From: Diplonema papillatum
Taxonomy: Eukaryota; Euglenozoa; Diplonemea; Diplonemida; Diplonemidae
Direction of reading: 5' to 3'
NCBI GenBank assembly: GCA_030068145.1
Contig: JAPJBO010000061.1
Location: forward strand, 1-64,000
Length of the DNA stretch: 64,000 nt
In this document: positions 31,056 through 41,643 of the stretch, one piece after another
Layout of the letters: each line of letters starts with the position of its first letter
Numbering within the stretch: position 1 is the stretch's first letter
Program-made: the position numbers and the translations under genes
The notes under the pieces: model-generated
Databases searched by the model: none
What the model was told of the DNA's origin: nothing
The model's input: only the letters and a program-made list of their open reading frames with translations

Positions 31056-33179
31056 CTACTTCCGTGCGCGTTTTGGTGCCGGTTCGTGCATGCTGTCAAG
31101 CAGGCGGGCAGAAACCTTTGCTGCTGGCTTCAAGCGCACGGGTAACGGCAGTTTAGCCCCCGGCTCCGATGGTCGAGATGGGACCTGGCGCTCTACACTT
31201 GCCTCCGTGGATGTTGAACTGGAAGCTGAAGATGTCGTCGAGCCAGAAGAGGAGGACCGTGAAGAGGAGGACGACTGCGACGACACCGAAGATGAAGGCA
31301 GTGATGCATTCGGTGAATCCGAAGACTCGGATGCATTCGCGAAGGACATCGCCGACCACGTTTCGTTCCCTGACCACGGCGCGAAAGACGGTACAACGCT
31401 ACACCCCGAGTACTCAGTGCGCATATCCCCGTTAACCTGCTCGAATGCGTCGGCTCTATCCGTCTTCTTCTTTCCACCAGTCTTCCCCCCATGACGACGA
31501 TTCTTCCGAGAGTGCCATATCTTGGCGCCGAGAGTGCAGGTTTCGCTTACTTCTTCATCGGTCATTCCTTTACCCTGTTCAGCGAGAATGAGTTCGTTGC
31601 TCAGAGTCTCCACCACCAAATGGGGCCGATTGCAACCCACGCGTTGTTTGGCCTTGCTGAAAAACGACTCAGCTACGTTGCTGTTGTAGCGACTATGTGT
31701 GTGGACCAGCGCCAACACGTCAATGGCTCTCTGGTTGCCTTGTTCTTTTAGGGTTGCGAATACTCCGGTCCAGGCGTTCCACCCCAAGTCCTTGAACTGA
31801 ACGGCAAGAATTTTTATGTCTTGCCAGTCCTTCTGTACGGAGCTCGCTTCAAACCTCCCGACGAAAGCAGCCAAATAGGCGTACTCTTCGTTACCGTACG
31901 CCTTCAAGTCGGCTCCGGAGAGCACCTGCATTTTTTGTACGTCAAGAATGAGAGAGAGAGCTACGGCGTGGTCATCCTTCTTTATCTTTTCCTCGACGGC
32001 TTCGAGCGCCTTCGCGACCTTCGCCAAGCGACGTTTGTTTTCGTTGCCATCGGTCATCCCTTCGATGGCCATACGAGCTCGGCTCAACCGAAACTGCAAA
32101 TGCAGAACGGTGGGCTCTTGATGCTGCGAGGCCAGCGAGATATTGCGCAACATCCTTAGTACAGGGTACCACTGCTGGAACTGCTGAGCCCTGCGCTCCT
32201 TCCCAAAAACGCCAAGCAGCTCCTTTCGCTTCGCTGCGAGGTTATCCTTACCCTTCTTGGCATCCGCGGAGTGCCAGTCCCGCGAGCGCTGTTCCAGAAA
32301 CATCTTCCAGAGTGGCCACAATGCAGCGGCCTTCTCCCACAGACGAAAGGTTTTTGGCAACCACCGAATAGAGCAATGGAGGGATGGTTTGGGACCCGCA
32401 GCAAAGCCTTGCAGCTTAGCGAAACGCCTGAGTCGGCGATAAAGCTTTCCGGACGTTCGCAAGTTCGCCTCCATCGTAAGAATTGCTTCCGTGATTTCTT
32501 CAACAACGGATGAATCGAAGGCTCGCTCAAGTTCGGTCTCCAGTCGGTGCGAAAAGTCCGGAACACGGGCACACTGAGGGTTGAAATCTTTCTTCAACAA
32601 ACCGTATACCCCTGTGATGTGCCCCGCTAGATTCGATCCCGAATCACTGCAGGTTGCCGTTATCTGCTGTGCCGCAACGCCGAAATCTGCAAGCATCGCA
32701 CGAGACTTCAAGAAGATGGTGTTGCCATCTGTATCGTCGGAAGCCTCGAACCCCACGAGTCCCAAGGCAGTTTCTTTAACTGCGCACAACGATGAGACGA
32801 AGTAGCGTAGGATAACTACATACACCTCCATCTGCATTGCGTGCTTCAGTGTCGTTCCGTCCAAGATCAGCACAAAGGAGCTCGATACACTTAGTTCCTT
32901 GGCGATGCGCACTTGTGCGATGGAAGCCCAGATGCCCACCATTTCCGAGACGTGTGAAGTGGTGTTGTACTTCTTGGGTATATCAATACCCCGCAATCGG
33001 TCGGCTCTTATCTGCCGCACGGAACTTCTGTGAGACACTCCTTCCGTTGAATGCCTCCGCAAAGTCGGCATTGCCCAAGCTGCCGCCCTCCGTAACTCCT
33101 TTGTCGTGCCAGCCTGACCTGGCCAGCGGCAGTTGGGGAGTCGGTCGCTTGACACCGGGTGACCTGCCACACGGTGCAC
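31056..33179 (-). CDS. hAT-like transposase
   Basis: The open frame is 707 codons, but the first 46 lie in the terminal inverted repeat and the first three in the nested element. The real start is probably further in, for example ATG at 32942 (MVGIWASIAQV, 628 residues), or the first exon has been lost. Features of the hAT DDE fold: LILDGTTLKHA (D107 of the long frame), TCSDSGSNLAGH (D179) followed by PDFSHRLE, an RW pair in SIRWLPKTF, and a C-terminal NSNVAESFFSKAK segment with the expected acidic residue, resembling the hAT dimerisation region. No BED zinc finger is visible. The tail is Ser/Glu/Asp-rich. No internal stop or frameshift, so it may be functional, although the element's right arm is disrupted. 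Confidence 0.75.
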   Translation of the reverse strand: MHRVAGHPVSSDRLPNCRWPGQAGTTKELRRAAAWAMPTLRRHSTEGVSHRSSVRQIRADRLRGIDIPKKYNTTSHVSEMVGIWASIAQVRIAKELSVSSSFVLILDGTTLKHAMQMEVYVVILRYFVSSLCAVKETALGLVGFEASDDTDGNTIFLKSRAMLADFGVAAQQITATCSDSGSNLAGHITGVYGLLKKDFNPQCARVPDFSHRLETELERAFDSSVVEEITEAILTMEANLRTSGKLYRRLRRFAKLQGFAAGPKPSLHCSIRWLPKTFRLWEKAAALWPLWKMFLEQRSRDWHSADAKKGKDNLAAKRKELLGVFGKERRAQQFQQWYPVLRMLRNISLASQHQEPTVLHLQFRLSRARMAIEGMTDGNENKRRLAKVAKALEAVEEKIKKDDHAVALSLILDVQKMQVLSGADLKAYGNEEYAYLAAFVGRFEASSVQKDWQDIKILAVQFKDLGWNAWTGVFATLKEQGNQRAIDVLALVHTHSRYNSNVAESFFSKAKQRVGCNRPHLVVETLSNELILAEQGKGMTDEEVSETCTLGAKIWHSRKNRRHGGKTGGKKKTDRADAFEQVNGDMRTEYSGCSVVPSFAPWSGNETWSAMSFANASESSDSPNASLPSSSVSSQSSSSSRSSSSGSTTSSASSSTSTEASVERQVPSRPSEPGAKLPLPVRLKPAAKVSARLLDSMHEPAPKRARK

Positions 33180-34688
33180 TAGTCAAGGACTTTTTTGACT
33201 TTGACTAGTGGTTTTACTAGTCAAAATTTTGACTAGTAAAATGACTAGTGCCACTAGTAAAAATGACTAGTGCACTAGTAAAAATGACTAGTGCACTAGT
33301 AAAAATGACTAGTGATTTAGACAAAATCCACCTAACCTGGACCCAAGTCCTGGGTGTTTTGAGAGTTTTCGAGGGGTTCCACGGCACTACCGTGACCACC
33401 GGTGCCCAGACACCACAAACCACCTGGGCAACCCCAGTTTTCGCGAGACAGGCCGAGTTGCGAGGGTTTTGGTTGGTTTCTTGGGAAAGTCCCTGAGCTT
33501 GTATGGCTTAGCAAACATAGGCAGACATGGCCCCCAGCTTTCGTCAACCGCATTCAGAAAAATATTGGACCGGAACTTCTTTGGACCGGAATTTTTTTGG
33601 ACTTTTTAGAGTTAAAGATTTGGGCTTTTGGAGGTTCTAGAAGTTTTGGACTTTTCCCTGGGGGTTTCACTTTTTGGCGGTATTTTGAAGTCTGACCGAA
33701 GCAGCTTTTGCGTTTCATGTTTCCGTTACACCAATGATGGGACCGGCAGATTGTGCGAACATTCCAAAGCTTCCCGAGTTCCGGGCCGCAAACGCGTCCA
33801 AATTGGTTCAGGTTACCTTTAGTTTCTGTTCGTCCTTAAAACTCGCGGTTGCACGATCATGACTATGGGCGTAGCCTGGGTCGCGTAGACAAGCAGCTCG
33901 GGTGAGCATGGCGGGGCGACTCATGAGATTGCCCCCGTCGCCGACCACGTGCCGGAACACGACGTCCGGGACCGGCTATACTTGATCAACTCCTTGAACG
34001 CCAGCAGCCCGCTGTCGTCGGCATCCACCGTCAAAAACGCGCGTGACCGCCACTCGGCGGCCAGGACGTCGCCTTCACTCAGCGACGCTCGCTTCACTGC
34101 GAGCTCGCCGAGGTCGAGTCCTTCCGCGGGCATGCCGCCGGCCTTGCTCCGTATGGCCCGTGCCGACTACGCTCAGCGACTCGCCACCTTCTGCGTCTGG
34201 CTAAAGTAGCGACCTCCAAGTTGTAGGGCGCTGTTAACGGACTTGGGCGCGCCCTTGACTGTAGACACCACATGTATCATATCTTATCGTATTCTTGGAT
34301 TCTAAACTTCCTTGTGGGCGTGAACCCTACTGTAAAATATTTGAACCGGAACTTTTTTGGACTTTTGGGGGTTTTGAAAAGTACTTCGACTTTTTCCCGG
34401 TCCAACATTATTCCGAACACGGTTGTAAGCGCAACGGTAGGGTACAGTTGTGCCGTGGGACCCTCTGAAATCTACAAAATAGCCCAGATTTCGGTTCGGA
34501 ACAGGTGGATTTCTACTAGGACACTAGTCATTTTGACTAGTGCACTAGTCATTTTTACTAGTGCACTAGTCATTTTTACTAGTGTTTTTACTAGTGCACT
34601 AGTCATTTTTACTAGTGCACTAGTCATGCTTTTTCACTAGTAAAATGACTAGTCAAAACACCTTTTTCACTTTTACTAGTGCACCGTG
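33170..34688. mobile_element. Foldback element with ACTAGT-rich arms, nested in the hAT arm
   Basis: Ends are CACGGTGCACTAGT (33170-33183) and its complement (34675-34688), flanked by GCCA on both sides (33166-33169, 34689-34692), a likely 4-bp target duplication. Removing the element and one GCCA restores an uninterrupted hAT right arm that matches the left arm. Each arm (about 33170-33340 and 34505-34688) is built from 11-13 ACTAGT palindromes spaced by short A/T runs. The interior has further repeats (AAAATATTGGACCGGAACTT at 33560, similar at 34338) and a captured EF-hand exon. Confidence 0.85.
33895..34210 (-). pseudogene. EF-hand exon fragment carried by the foldback element
   Basis: The minus-strand frame (about 34133 to 33965) encodes AEWRSRAFLTVDADDSGLLA then FKELIKY, a good EF-hand: a 12-residue loop starting DADDSG and ending with Glu, flanked by helices. 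Directly after LIK lies GTATAG, matching the donor sites of the host genes here, so the fragment looks like a genomic exon, not a cDNA. No start or remaining gene is present. The GC content is higher than that of the surrounding element. It is probably host sequence picked up by the transposon. Confidence 0.6.
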
Positions 34689-34692
34689 GCCA

Positions 34693-34728
<36 letters not shown>

Positions 34729-34929
34729 CCCCCCCCCCCCCCCACCACCACCCGCACCCCCTGACCGCGATCCGTAACATGTAACAGCCCTTAATAAGCA
34801 CCCTGGGGGGGGGGGGGGTCGGGGCCCGTAAAAAAAGAGTGAGAGAATGTACGGTGCTCTCTATTGTGTCGGAATGAGGTGCAAGACTGAACTGACCTTG
34901 TGTGTGACGGCTTGGACGTAGACAGGGGG

Positions 34930-35100
34930 GGGGATTGCAAGAACGTGCTTGGAATGGGTATGTGCTCAACACCGCACTGGTCCCGTCTGCGCCGTGTTTC
35001 GGTCCTTTAAGCCACGGACACATAAGGCGGACCATCATCAGCGTGGAACCTGAGTGTCTGCAGACAGGCCTGCGGTGTGAGTCTGGTTTGTCAGGCGGCT
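34930..35100. repeat. Dispersed repeat family R1, copy
   Basis: Near-identical to 15018-15185 over about 165 bp, again starting at a G-run. Confidence 0.75.
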
Positions 35101-35852
35101 GTTCGTAGCTCGCCACAGCCAGGACCACCCGTGCTACTAGAGCACAGGCGAATCCGTCACGGGGAGAAGGCCCCTACAACCGTGTCTGAGCAATCAGTTA
35201 GACAGGGGGGGGAGGAGGGGGTTGCCGTGCCCGCGCTAACTTGCGGAGGGGGTTCGCTGACGGAGGGGGAAGGGGTTGCCCAGGGTGCCGTCCGTAAGGG
35301 GGTTAATCAGATAGACCCCACTCCTGACCCCACCCTATCTCACAGCGCAGGTGCCGCGCCTTAGAGAGGGACTCGTTGACTTGTCCCTGATGAAACAGCG
35401 TGAGCGCAATATCGCACGGTGGCTGTTCGCGATCCACGCGTTTTTCTTCCTCGTTTCGTGTGGCAATCTCCACCGTCAATCGTGTGACTCGAGTCCGAAT
35501 AAAAGTGCTCGTTCTGTCTTGTTTTAGAATGCAAGTTCACTTAGAGATCCGAGTTTTTATCCGTTCCATTCGTTCTGGGAACACATAAGACAGCGACGGG
35601 TCGCAACGTCGTTAGGGCTTCCTTCCCGCTGCAACGTTTACCGTTTACGTTGAGAAACGGTGCAGCTGACGTGGAAAAAGTGGCAGATTTCCCCGCGAAG
35701 AAGTCGTGGTACATACTCTGTATGACGTGTCATCCGTATCATAATTACGAATGCAAGTGCCGTCCAGTGCGATTGGCGATCGTTCTTTTTCAACACGGGG
35801 ACCCTCCTAAAATCGGGCGGGCCGATTTCTCGAAGAATGGACGGTCTTTTCG

Positions 35853-36372
35853 AAACCGTACACCGCGAGAGCAGGAGAACGTAGAAAGGGAAACTAGAGT
35901 TTTCGTTGACCGCACTACCCTGAGCCCAAATCCTGGACGTGGTTTCAGGTGGCAAATTTGGCAAATGATCATGATCGGAAGGTCCTACTTGGGCGGTTCA
36001 GTTTCCTCACACATTGCATGTGGCTAAAAACCGTACACGGCGAGAGTAGGAGAAAGTAGAAAGGGAAACTAGAGTTTCCGTTGACCGCACTACCCTGAGC
36101 CCAAATCCTGGACGTGGTTTCAGGTGGCAAATTTGGCAAATGATCATGATCAGAAGGTCCTACTTGGGCGGTTCAGTTTCCTCACACATTGCATGTGGCT
36201 AAAAACCGTACACCGCGAGAGTAGGAGAAAGTAGAAAGGGAAACTAGAGTTTTCGTTGACCGCACTACCCTGAGCCCAAAATCCTGGACGTGGTTTCAGG
36301 TGGCAAATGATCATGATCAGAAGGTCCTACTTGGGCGGTTCAGTTTCCTCACACAGTGCATGTGGCTAAAAG
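35853..36372. repeat. Tandem triplet of a 170-175 bp unit
   Basis: Three units (from about 35853, 36028 and 36205) each run from AAACCGTACACCGCGAGAG to GCATGTGGCTAAA and include TTGACCGCACTACCCTGAGC and TGATCATGATC blocks. The third has a short internal deletion. A single copy is at 57183-57352 in intron 1 of the syntaxin gene. Confidence 0.9.
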
Positions 36373-38370
36373 TTTTAATTTTCGGGTGAAGTGATTTCGG
36401 ACCGGACCATGGAGACACCTTGGGCCGGGCGACTAGACAGCGACTGTGCTAAGGGGGGCAAATGGCTGCTAAAGGCCGAGGCTCAAGTCCTGTAGGAAAG
36501 GGTGGTCTCTGGGAAGTCGAATACAACAGGTGCAGAAACACTCGAGGGACTGCCTTGTGCTCATTTCGAAAACAATACAACTACAAAGCGGGTCTTTGTT
36601 GCTGAACGCTTACGCCCGCCACTGAACCCAGAATTATTGCAGTTTACTGAGGGAATTGGCACAGCGGATTGTTCAACTTGTTTGATAACAAACCATCAGC
36701 AGGTCGCAGTTAGTGATGAAGGAAAAACCTAACCAAGCAAAAGACAAGGAGAGTTCGCGACAATTCCCTGTGTTTCGTGTGGGCTACAGCACATTTACCT
36801 CCTTTTGAGATGTCACAACTGGCAGTCTCTTCAAGTATTTCCTACAAAGCAGGTGCTTATACAAAAAAGCTGAAGTGAGGTGGAATGTAGACAAGGAAAA
36901 GCGTGCGGAGAATCACATCCTTAGTTATCCCCCAGCATACATTCAGGCGTGTACGCTCTACACACACAAACACGTGCACTACAAGTGTTGGGGGGCTGGG
37001 GTGGGGGTGCTCGGAATGGTGATGTGCTCAACACCGCGCTGGTCTGTTTCGGTCCTTGAAGACACGGACTCATATGAGGGGGACTACAGACACGTCAGGC
37101 GTTTCATCATCAGTGCGGAAGTTGAACGTCTGCAATCAGGACAGCGGTGTGTCGGGAGGCCTGTATAGTAAGGCAGTAGACATGACAGGATGCTGCGGAT
37201 GAAGAGGGTACACGATCGTGCTCGGAGGAATGGTATGCGCCCAGTACCGTGTGCGCATGCTTCCGTCCTCGAAGCCAGGGCAACGCGTTCCATGATCAGC
37301 ACGGAAGTTGAGAGAGAGAGAGAGAGAGACGAGTTAGAGTGCAGGGACCCTTGAGTGCAAGCAATGTTTGCGACACGATGTTAGTAGCTCGTTGTAGCCA
37401 GAACTGCCTATGCTGCAGGAGCACAGGAAAATCCGCCTCGAGGAGAAGGCCTTACAGCTGTGCCTGACCAACTTTTGTTTGTGCGCACGTGCTTTGTTCA
37501 TCTAACGGGAGTGCGGATTGTACGCTGCCATCGATCGGTTTTTTGTACCTGACAAATTGCATTCGTTAGACACAAACGCTGACAGTTTCTGATTTCCAGG
37601 GCGAGGGGTTGAAAAAAAAATATCTCGAGGTGGGAAATGCACTTCTGGAAAGGCACTGAAAATGTCCTGCAGATCTCTCCATCTGCCTGCACGTGGACTA
37701 TTAGTCAGCAGCAGACTACCAGGAAAGCACCGGAAGAATCACGATTCCCAGAGCAAGAACACATGGATACCAAAGACAAGTAAGGTGCCAACAGTGGGGG
37801 GTGGGGTTTAGGCAGAGTACTGCCTCCGGCGCATTTGTGGGGGGTTGAGGTTGCTGATACAGCTTTGGCAGCTCAGGCAGCTTTTGCGACTGTTATGTAG
37901 TGTTGTCAAGGGTGCGATAGAACGGGGAACATCGACGAAACGCCACACGGCGTGCTTCGACCACATGAATATAAAGCGAAGTGTATTTGGAGATACCGCG
38001 CGCTTGGCACCACAAGCTTATTCACCATTGTGCTCCTCAACAAGCACGCGTAGAGGCCATGCCTAGACGCCGCATCCCGACCAACACCCAGTACGTGTTG
38101 TTTGTGAATCACTGAATCAGCAAAAAAGAAACACCCGCATCACGCAGGTGGAGGAGACCCATTTGATGGGCAAAACAAGAACTTTCTTTACAATACTCCT
38201 TTTCCGCAGGTCCTTATGGAAAAAATGGACCCCATTGTCCCCCCCCCCCCCCAACTCGAATGCTCTCGGCTTTCTTCGCGCAATGGGATGCTAAATCGGA
38301 ATATACAGAGGAAGAAATGTGAAAACGGGGGTTATGCCCAGAGGCTTTTGTGTTATTCTGCAAAAACAGG
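36373..38370. other. No gene recognised; repeat fragments
   Basis: Contains the second copy of the 10783-10975 repeat (36566-36865), a diverged R1 copy (37005-37165), a (GA)n tract at 37312-37331 with the GAGTGCAGGGACC end of the GC-rich repeat, and a C-run at 38237-38252. Short frames show no recognisable domain. Confidence 0.5.
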
Positions 38371-38376
38371 GAGGGG

Positions 38377-38545
38377 GATTGCGAGAACGTGCTTGGAAAG
38401 GGTGTGTGCTCAACACCGCACTGGTCCCGTCTGCGCCGTGTTTCGGTCCTTTAAGCCACGGACACACAAGGCGGACCATAATCAGCGCGGAATCTGAGTG
38501 CCTGCAGACAGGACTGCGGTGTGAGTCTGGTTTGTCTTCGTAGCT
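38377..38545. repeat. Dispersed repeat family R1, copy
   Basis: Close match to 15018-15185. It is followed by GTTGATCATGGTCCGAATGC and the 3' flank of the gene at 39401, which is duplicated here. Confidence 0.7.
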
Positions 38546-38580
38546 CGTCACAGCCAGGACCACCCGTGCTACAAGAGCAC

Positions 38581-39065
38581 CACGTTGATCATGGTCCGAA
38601 TGCAGGCAGAAAGCAAGCAAAACGACTTGACAGCGGCGCGGTTGTCTGTTGCCTGGCACTTTCTACTGTTAATAGGCTGGGCTCATCCGGTTGTAAGCTG
38701 CCGAGGCGGGAGAAGGCGGAGACGTCTGCTGCGGGATGTCTGTGAGGACGTAAGCCGGGACCGCCTGCAACACACGGTGCAAGCTCCCGGTGCCTTCAGC
38801 CTTCGTCCTGACGGCGGACGCCTCGCTCGCCAGGCGGGCCGCCCGCTGCATCCTGGCCAGACTGTCCGACCCGCTGCTGTAGTACGCCGCGTCGCCCGAA
38901 GCCGACCGCCAGTGCTCGTCGCCCGAGTGCACAACATACCCGCTGCTTTGGTCCAACGTCGCCACCTGCACAGGTGACCCGGCAACCGACATCACGCCTT
39001 GCTGCGGAGGCCCGTTCGGAAAGCACACGAGCGGAGACCCCGGGGCCACGGGCGACGCCCCCCGG
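38581..39065 (-). pseudogene. Duplicate of the 3' end of the 39401-40663 gene
   Basis: About 480 bp nearly identical to 39315-39795, covering the 3' flank and the last 130 codons (GASPVAPGSPLVCFPNG to the stop). The copy breaks within the coding sequence at about 39060, where it joins unrelated DNA. It has no start and no PH-like region. Confidence 0.85.
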
Positions 39066-39400
39066 AGAGAACGGCCAGCTGAGAGAGGCTCGGTCTTGCG
39101 AACGGGAGGTAGGGAATGACTCCCGCAGCGACTACGGGATCCCAAAGAGGTCAGCCGCGGGCACCCCTTGTGCTTTACACTACACTGGTCGTGTCCGCAC
39201 CGTGTTTCGGTCCTCGAAGCTACGGGACATTATCAGCGCAGAACCTGAGTGTCTGTAGGCATGGTTCGTTAGGCAGCTGTTCGTAGCTCGTCACAGACAG
39301 GACCACCCGTGCTACGTTGATCATGGTCCGAATGCAGGCAGAAAGCAAGCAAAACGACTTGACAGCGGCGCGGTTGTCTGTTGCCAGGCACTTTCTACTG

Positions 39401-40663
39401 TTAATAGGCTGGGCTCATCCGGTTGTAAGCTGCTGAGGCGGGAGAAGGCGGAGACGTCTGCTGCGGGATGTCTGTGAGGACGTAAGCCGGAACCGCCTGC
39501 AACACACGGTGCAAGCTCCCGGTGCCTTCAGCCTTCGTTCTGACGGCGGACGCCTCGCTCGCCAGGCGGGCCGCCCGCTGCATCCTGGCCAGACTGTCCG
39601 ACCCGCTGCTGTAGTACGCCGCGTCGCCCGAAGCCGACCGCCAGTGCTCGTCGCCCGAGTGCACAACATACCCGCTGCTTTGGTCCAACGTCGCCACCTG
39701 CACAGGTGACCCGGCAACCGACATCACGCCTTGCTGCGGAGGCCCGTTCGGAAAGCACACGAGCGGAGACCCCGGGGCCACGGGCGACGCCCCGCCGAAA
39801 TTCTGCCCGGAGAGGACGACCAGCTGCGGGTCCTGCGACGGGAAGTACGGGTGGCTCCCGTAGCTCGGCGACTCCGGCGGCACCGGGCTGGTGAGCGGCC
39901 GCTGGTGGTGGTGCGTCGGGTGGTACGACGTGGGGAGGCTGAGGGACTGGTAGTTCGGCAGCGCCGCGGCCGAGTGCCCGTGCGCCGCCGGCTGCAGCGG
40001 CGACGCCTGCGGCTCATACACCGGCGACTTCTGCCCGTAGGAAGCCGACGCGTGCCGGTCGACGGGTTCAACTTCGTCGTGGGGCGACGGGGGTTGCTGG
40101 TTGTAGTGCTGCGGCTGGCTTTCGACCATCGCCGCGAAGGCGGCGATCAAGCTGTCCGAGCTTTTCACTTTCGACCCCTCTTTGTTCATGAGCGCAGCCA
40201 GGTTCCTGCCCCCGTGGACGGTCTGCCTGTATTCCTCTATCTCCACGGGCCTGCCCCGCGCCTGTGCGAGGTCTTTAATCCTTTGCAGCAATTCCAACGC
40301 GTTGCCGGGTTGGTTTACTGTTGACGAAGCGTCGGATTCGTACAGCAAATCCGGTTCGCTCAGGCGGCCGCGGTCGAGTTGCACGAGGACGGTGACGGCG
40401 GGGTTCGAGCCGGCGGTCTGCATCTGGTACATGAGGTTGGCGATGTTCTCGAAAACGACCAGTCGGCGCATCTCCGCGGGGCGCCGTCCGGCCATGCCGA
40501 GGATCCCGATGAAGTACCGGGTCAGCACCAGCATCCGGTCCTGGGAGCGACCCTTGGTGCTGATCTTCCGGATCAACGCCTTGCCAAAGACCTGCACGTC
40601 GCGCCGGCCCTGCAGTTCGATGTCCGAACTCGACCCGACCGGAGGCACATCCGGGGCTGCCAT
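39401..40663 (-). CDS. Uncharacterised protein, possible PH-like N-terminus, Pro/Gln/His-rich C-terminus
   Basis: A 420-residue frame from ATG at 40663 (MAAPDVPPVGSSSD); the frame also extends 4 codons upstream without an ATG. Residues about 25-150 look folded: VFGKALIRKISTKG, DRMLVLTRYFIGIL and RRLVVFENIANLMYQ suggest beta strands, and ALELLQRIKDLAQA a final helix, an order typical of PH or myosin-TH1-like domains. That is a fold guess, not an identification. Residues 195-340 are low complexity (Pro, Gln, His, Ser, Tyr). No signal peptide or membrane span. Both ends of the gene are duplicated nearby. Confidence 0.65.
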   Translation of the reverse strand: MAAPDVPPVGSSSDIELQGRRDVQVFGKALIRKISTKGRSQDRMLVLTRYFIGILGMAGRRPAEMRRLVVFENIANLMYQMQTAGSNPAVTVLVQLDRGRLSEPDLLYESDASSTVNQPGNALELLQRIKDLAQARGRPVEIEEYRQTVHGGRNLAALMNKEGSKVKSSDSLIAAFAAMVESQPQHYNQQPPSPHDEVEPVDRHASASYGQKSPVYEPQASPLQPAAHGHSAAALPNYQSLSLPTSYHPTHHHQRPLTSPVPPESPSYGSHPYFPSQDPQLVVLSGQNFGGASPVAPGSPLVCFPNGPPQQGVMSVAGSPVQVATLDQSSGYVVHSGDEHWRSASGDAAYYSSGSDSLARMQRAARLASEASAVRTKAEGTGSLHRVLQAVPAYVLTDIPQQTSPPSPASAAYNRMSPAY

Positions 40664-40894
40664 CGCGCGCCGCAACTCCCGACGCCAAAAAGTGTGAACT
40701 CAATCTTCTCTATTTGACTAATGTGTGCGCGTGATGCATCCTCTTTTTCGTTGTTTCCTTTCAACTCTTCCTGGGTCGTCAATTTTGCATGTCCCAGTGT
40801 CGGTATTCTGTCACGTCAGAGTTTGCAAGCCAGCTTTAAACTTCGGGAGACTTTGATTAATTGGTTAAATGAGGGGTTCGAGTATACACGTGTG

Positions 40895-41250
40895 CATGTT
40901 TCTTGGTACATGAGGTTGGCGATGTTCTCGAAACGACCAGCCGGCACATCTCCGCGGTGCCGAGGATCCCGATGAAGTACAGGGTCAGCACCAGCATCCG
41001 GTCCTGGGAGCGGCCCTTGGTGCTGATCTTCCGGATCAACGCCTTGCCAAGACCTGCACGTCGCGCCGGCCCTGCAGTTCGATGTCCGAACTCGACCCGA
41101 CCGGAGGCACATCCGGGGCTGCCAGCGCGCGCCGCAAATCCCGACGCCAAAAAGTGTGAACTCAATCTATTGGGTGCGCGTGATGCATCCTCTTTTTCGT
41201 TGTTTCCTTCCAACTCTTCCTGGGTCGTTAGTTTTGCATGTCCCAGTGTC
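40895..41250 (-). pseudogene. Duplicate of the 5' end of the 39401-40663 gene (copy A)
   Basis: Matches the first 80 codons and about 130 bp of upstream sequence. The start codon has become CTG (near 41124) and one base is missing near 41047 compared with the gene, which shifts the frame. A shorter stretch around AMFSKTT is also deleted in part. It cannot encode the protein. Confidence 0.8.
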
Positions 41251-41490
41251 GGTATTCTGTCACGTCAGAGTTTGCAAGCCAGCTAATAACTTCGGGAGAC
41301 TTTGATTAATTGGTGAAATGAGGGGTTCGAGTGTACACGTGCATGTTTCTTGGTACATGAGGTTGGCGATGTTCTCGAAAACGACCAGTCGGCGCATCTC
41401 CGCGGGGCGCCGTCCGGCCATGCCGAGGATCCCGATGAAGTGCCGGGTCAGCACCAGCATCCGGTCCCGGGCGCGGCCCGTTTTTGCCAA
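41240..41490 (-). pseudogene. Duplicate of the 5' end of the 39401-40663 gene (copy B)
   Basis: Another partial copy: 41346-41475 encodes DRMLVLTRHFIGILGMAG and RRLVVFENIANLMYQ, and 41240-41345 repeats the flank seen at 40800-40905. It lacks the first 30 codons. Confidence 0.75.
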
Positions 41491-41643
41491 CGCGATGTTT
41501 AAGAGTTAAAGTTCGATTTAAATTCCGGGGTTTTAGGGTCTCCGTGTGACCGTTCATATATTTGGTGCACGCTTTCGTTGCGGCTAACCATGTCCGGGAC
41601 TGTTTGTGACCGACACCAAGTGTAAATTTGTTGCATTAGTGTG

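Larger units (their letters stand above)
30649..34805 (-). mobile_element. hAT-like DNA transposon inserted in a G-run
   Basis: The ends are inverted: CAGGGTGTTTATTAAG at 30649 and CTTAATAAGCACCCTG ending at 34805. Outside both ends lie runs of 13 G (30636-30648 and 34806-34818), consistent with an 8-bp duplication of GGGGGGGG, the hAT target size. Arms of about 220-240 bp (30649-30871; 33043-33169 continued at 34689-34805) contain a facing G-run/C-run hairpin, a GTAACATGTAAC-like block and a coding-like outer part. The transposase is on the minus strand. A foldback element (33170-34688) interrupts the right arm. Confidence 0.85.

Noticed and set aside
34676-35128. Proline-rich frames over the G/C homopolymers (also 30553-30942)
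   Set aside because: Products of poly-C read as poly-Pro.
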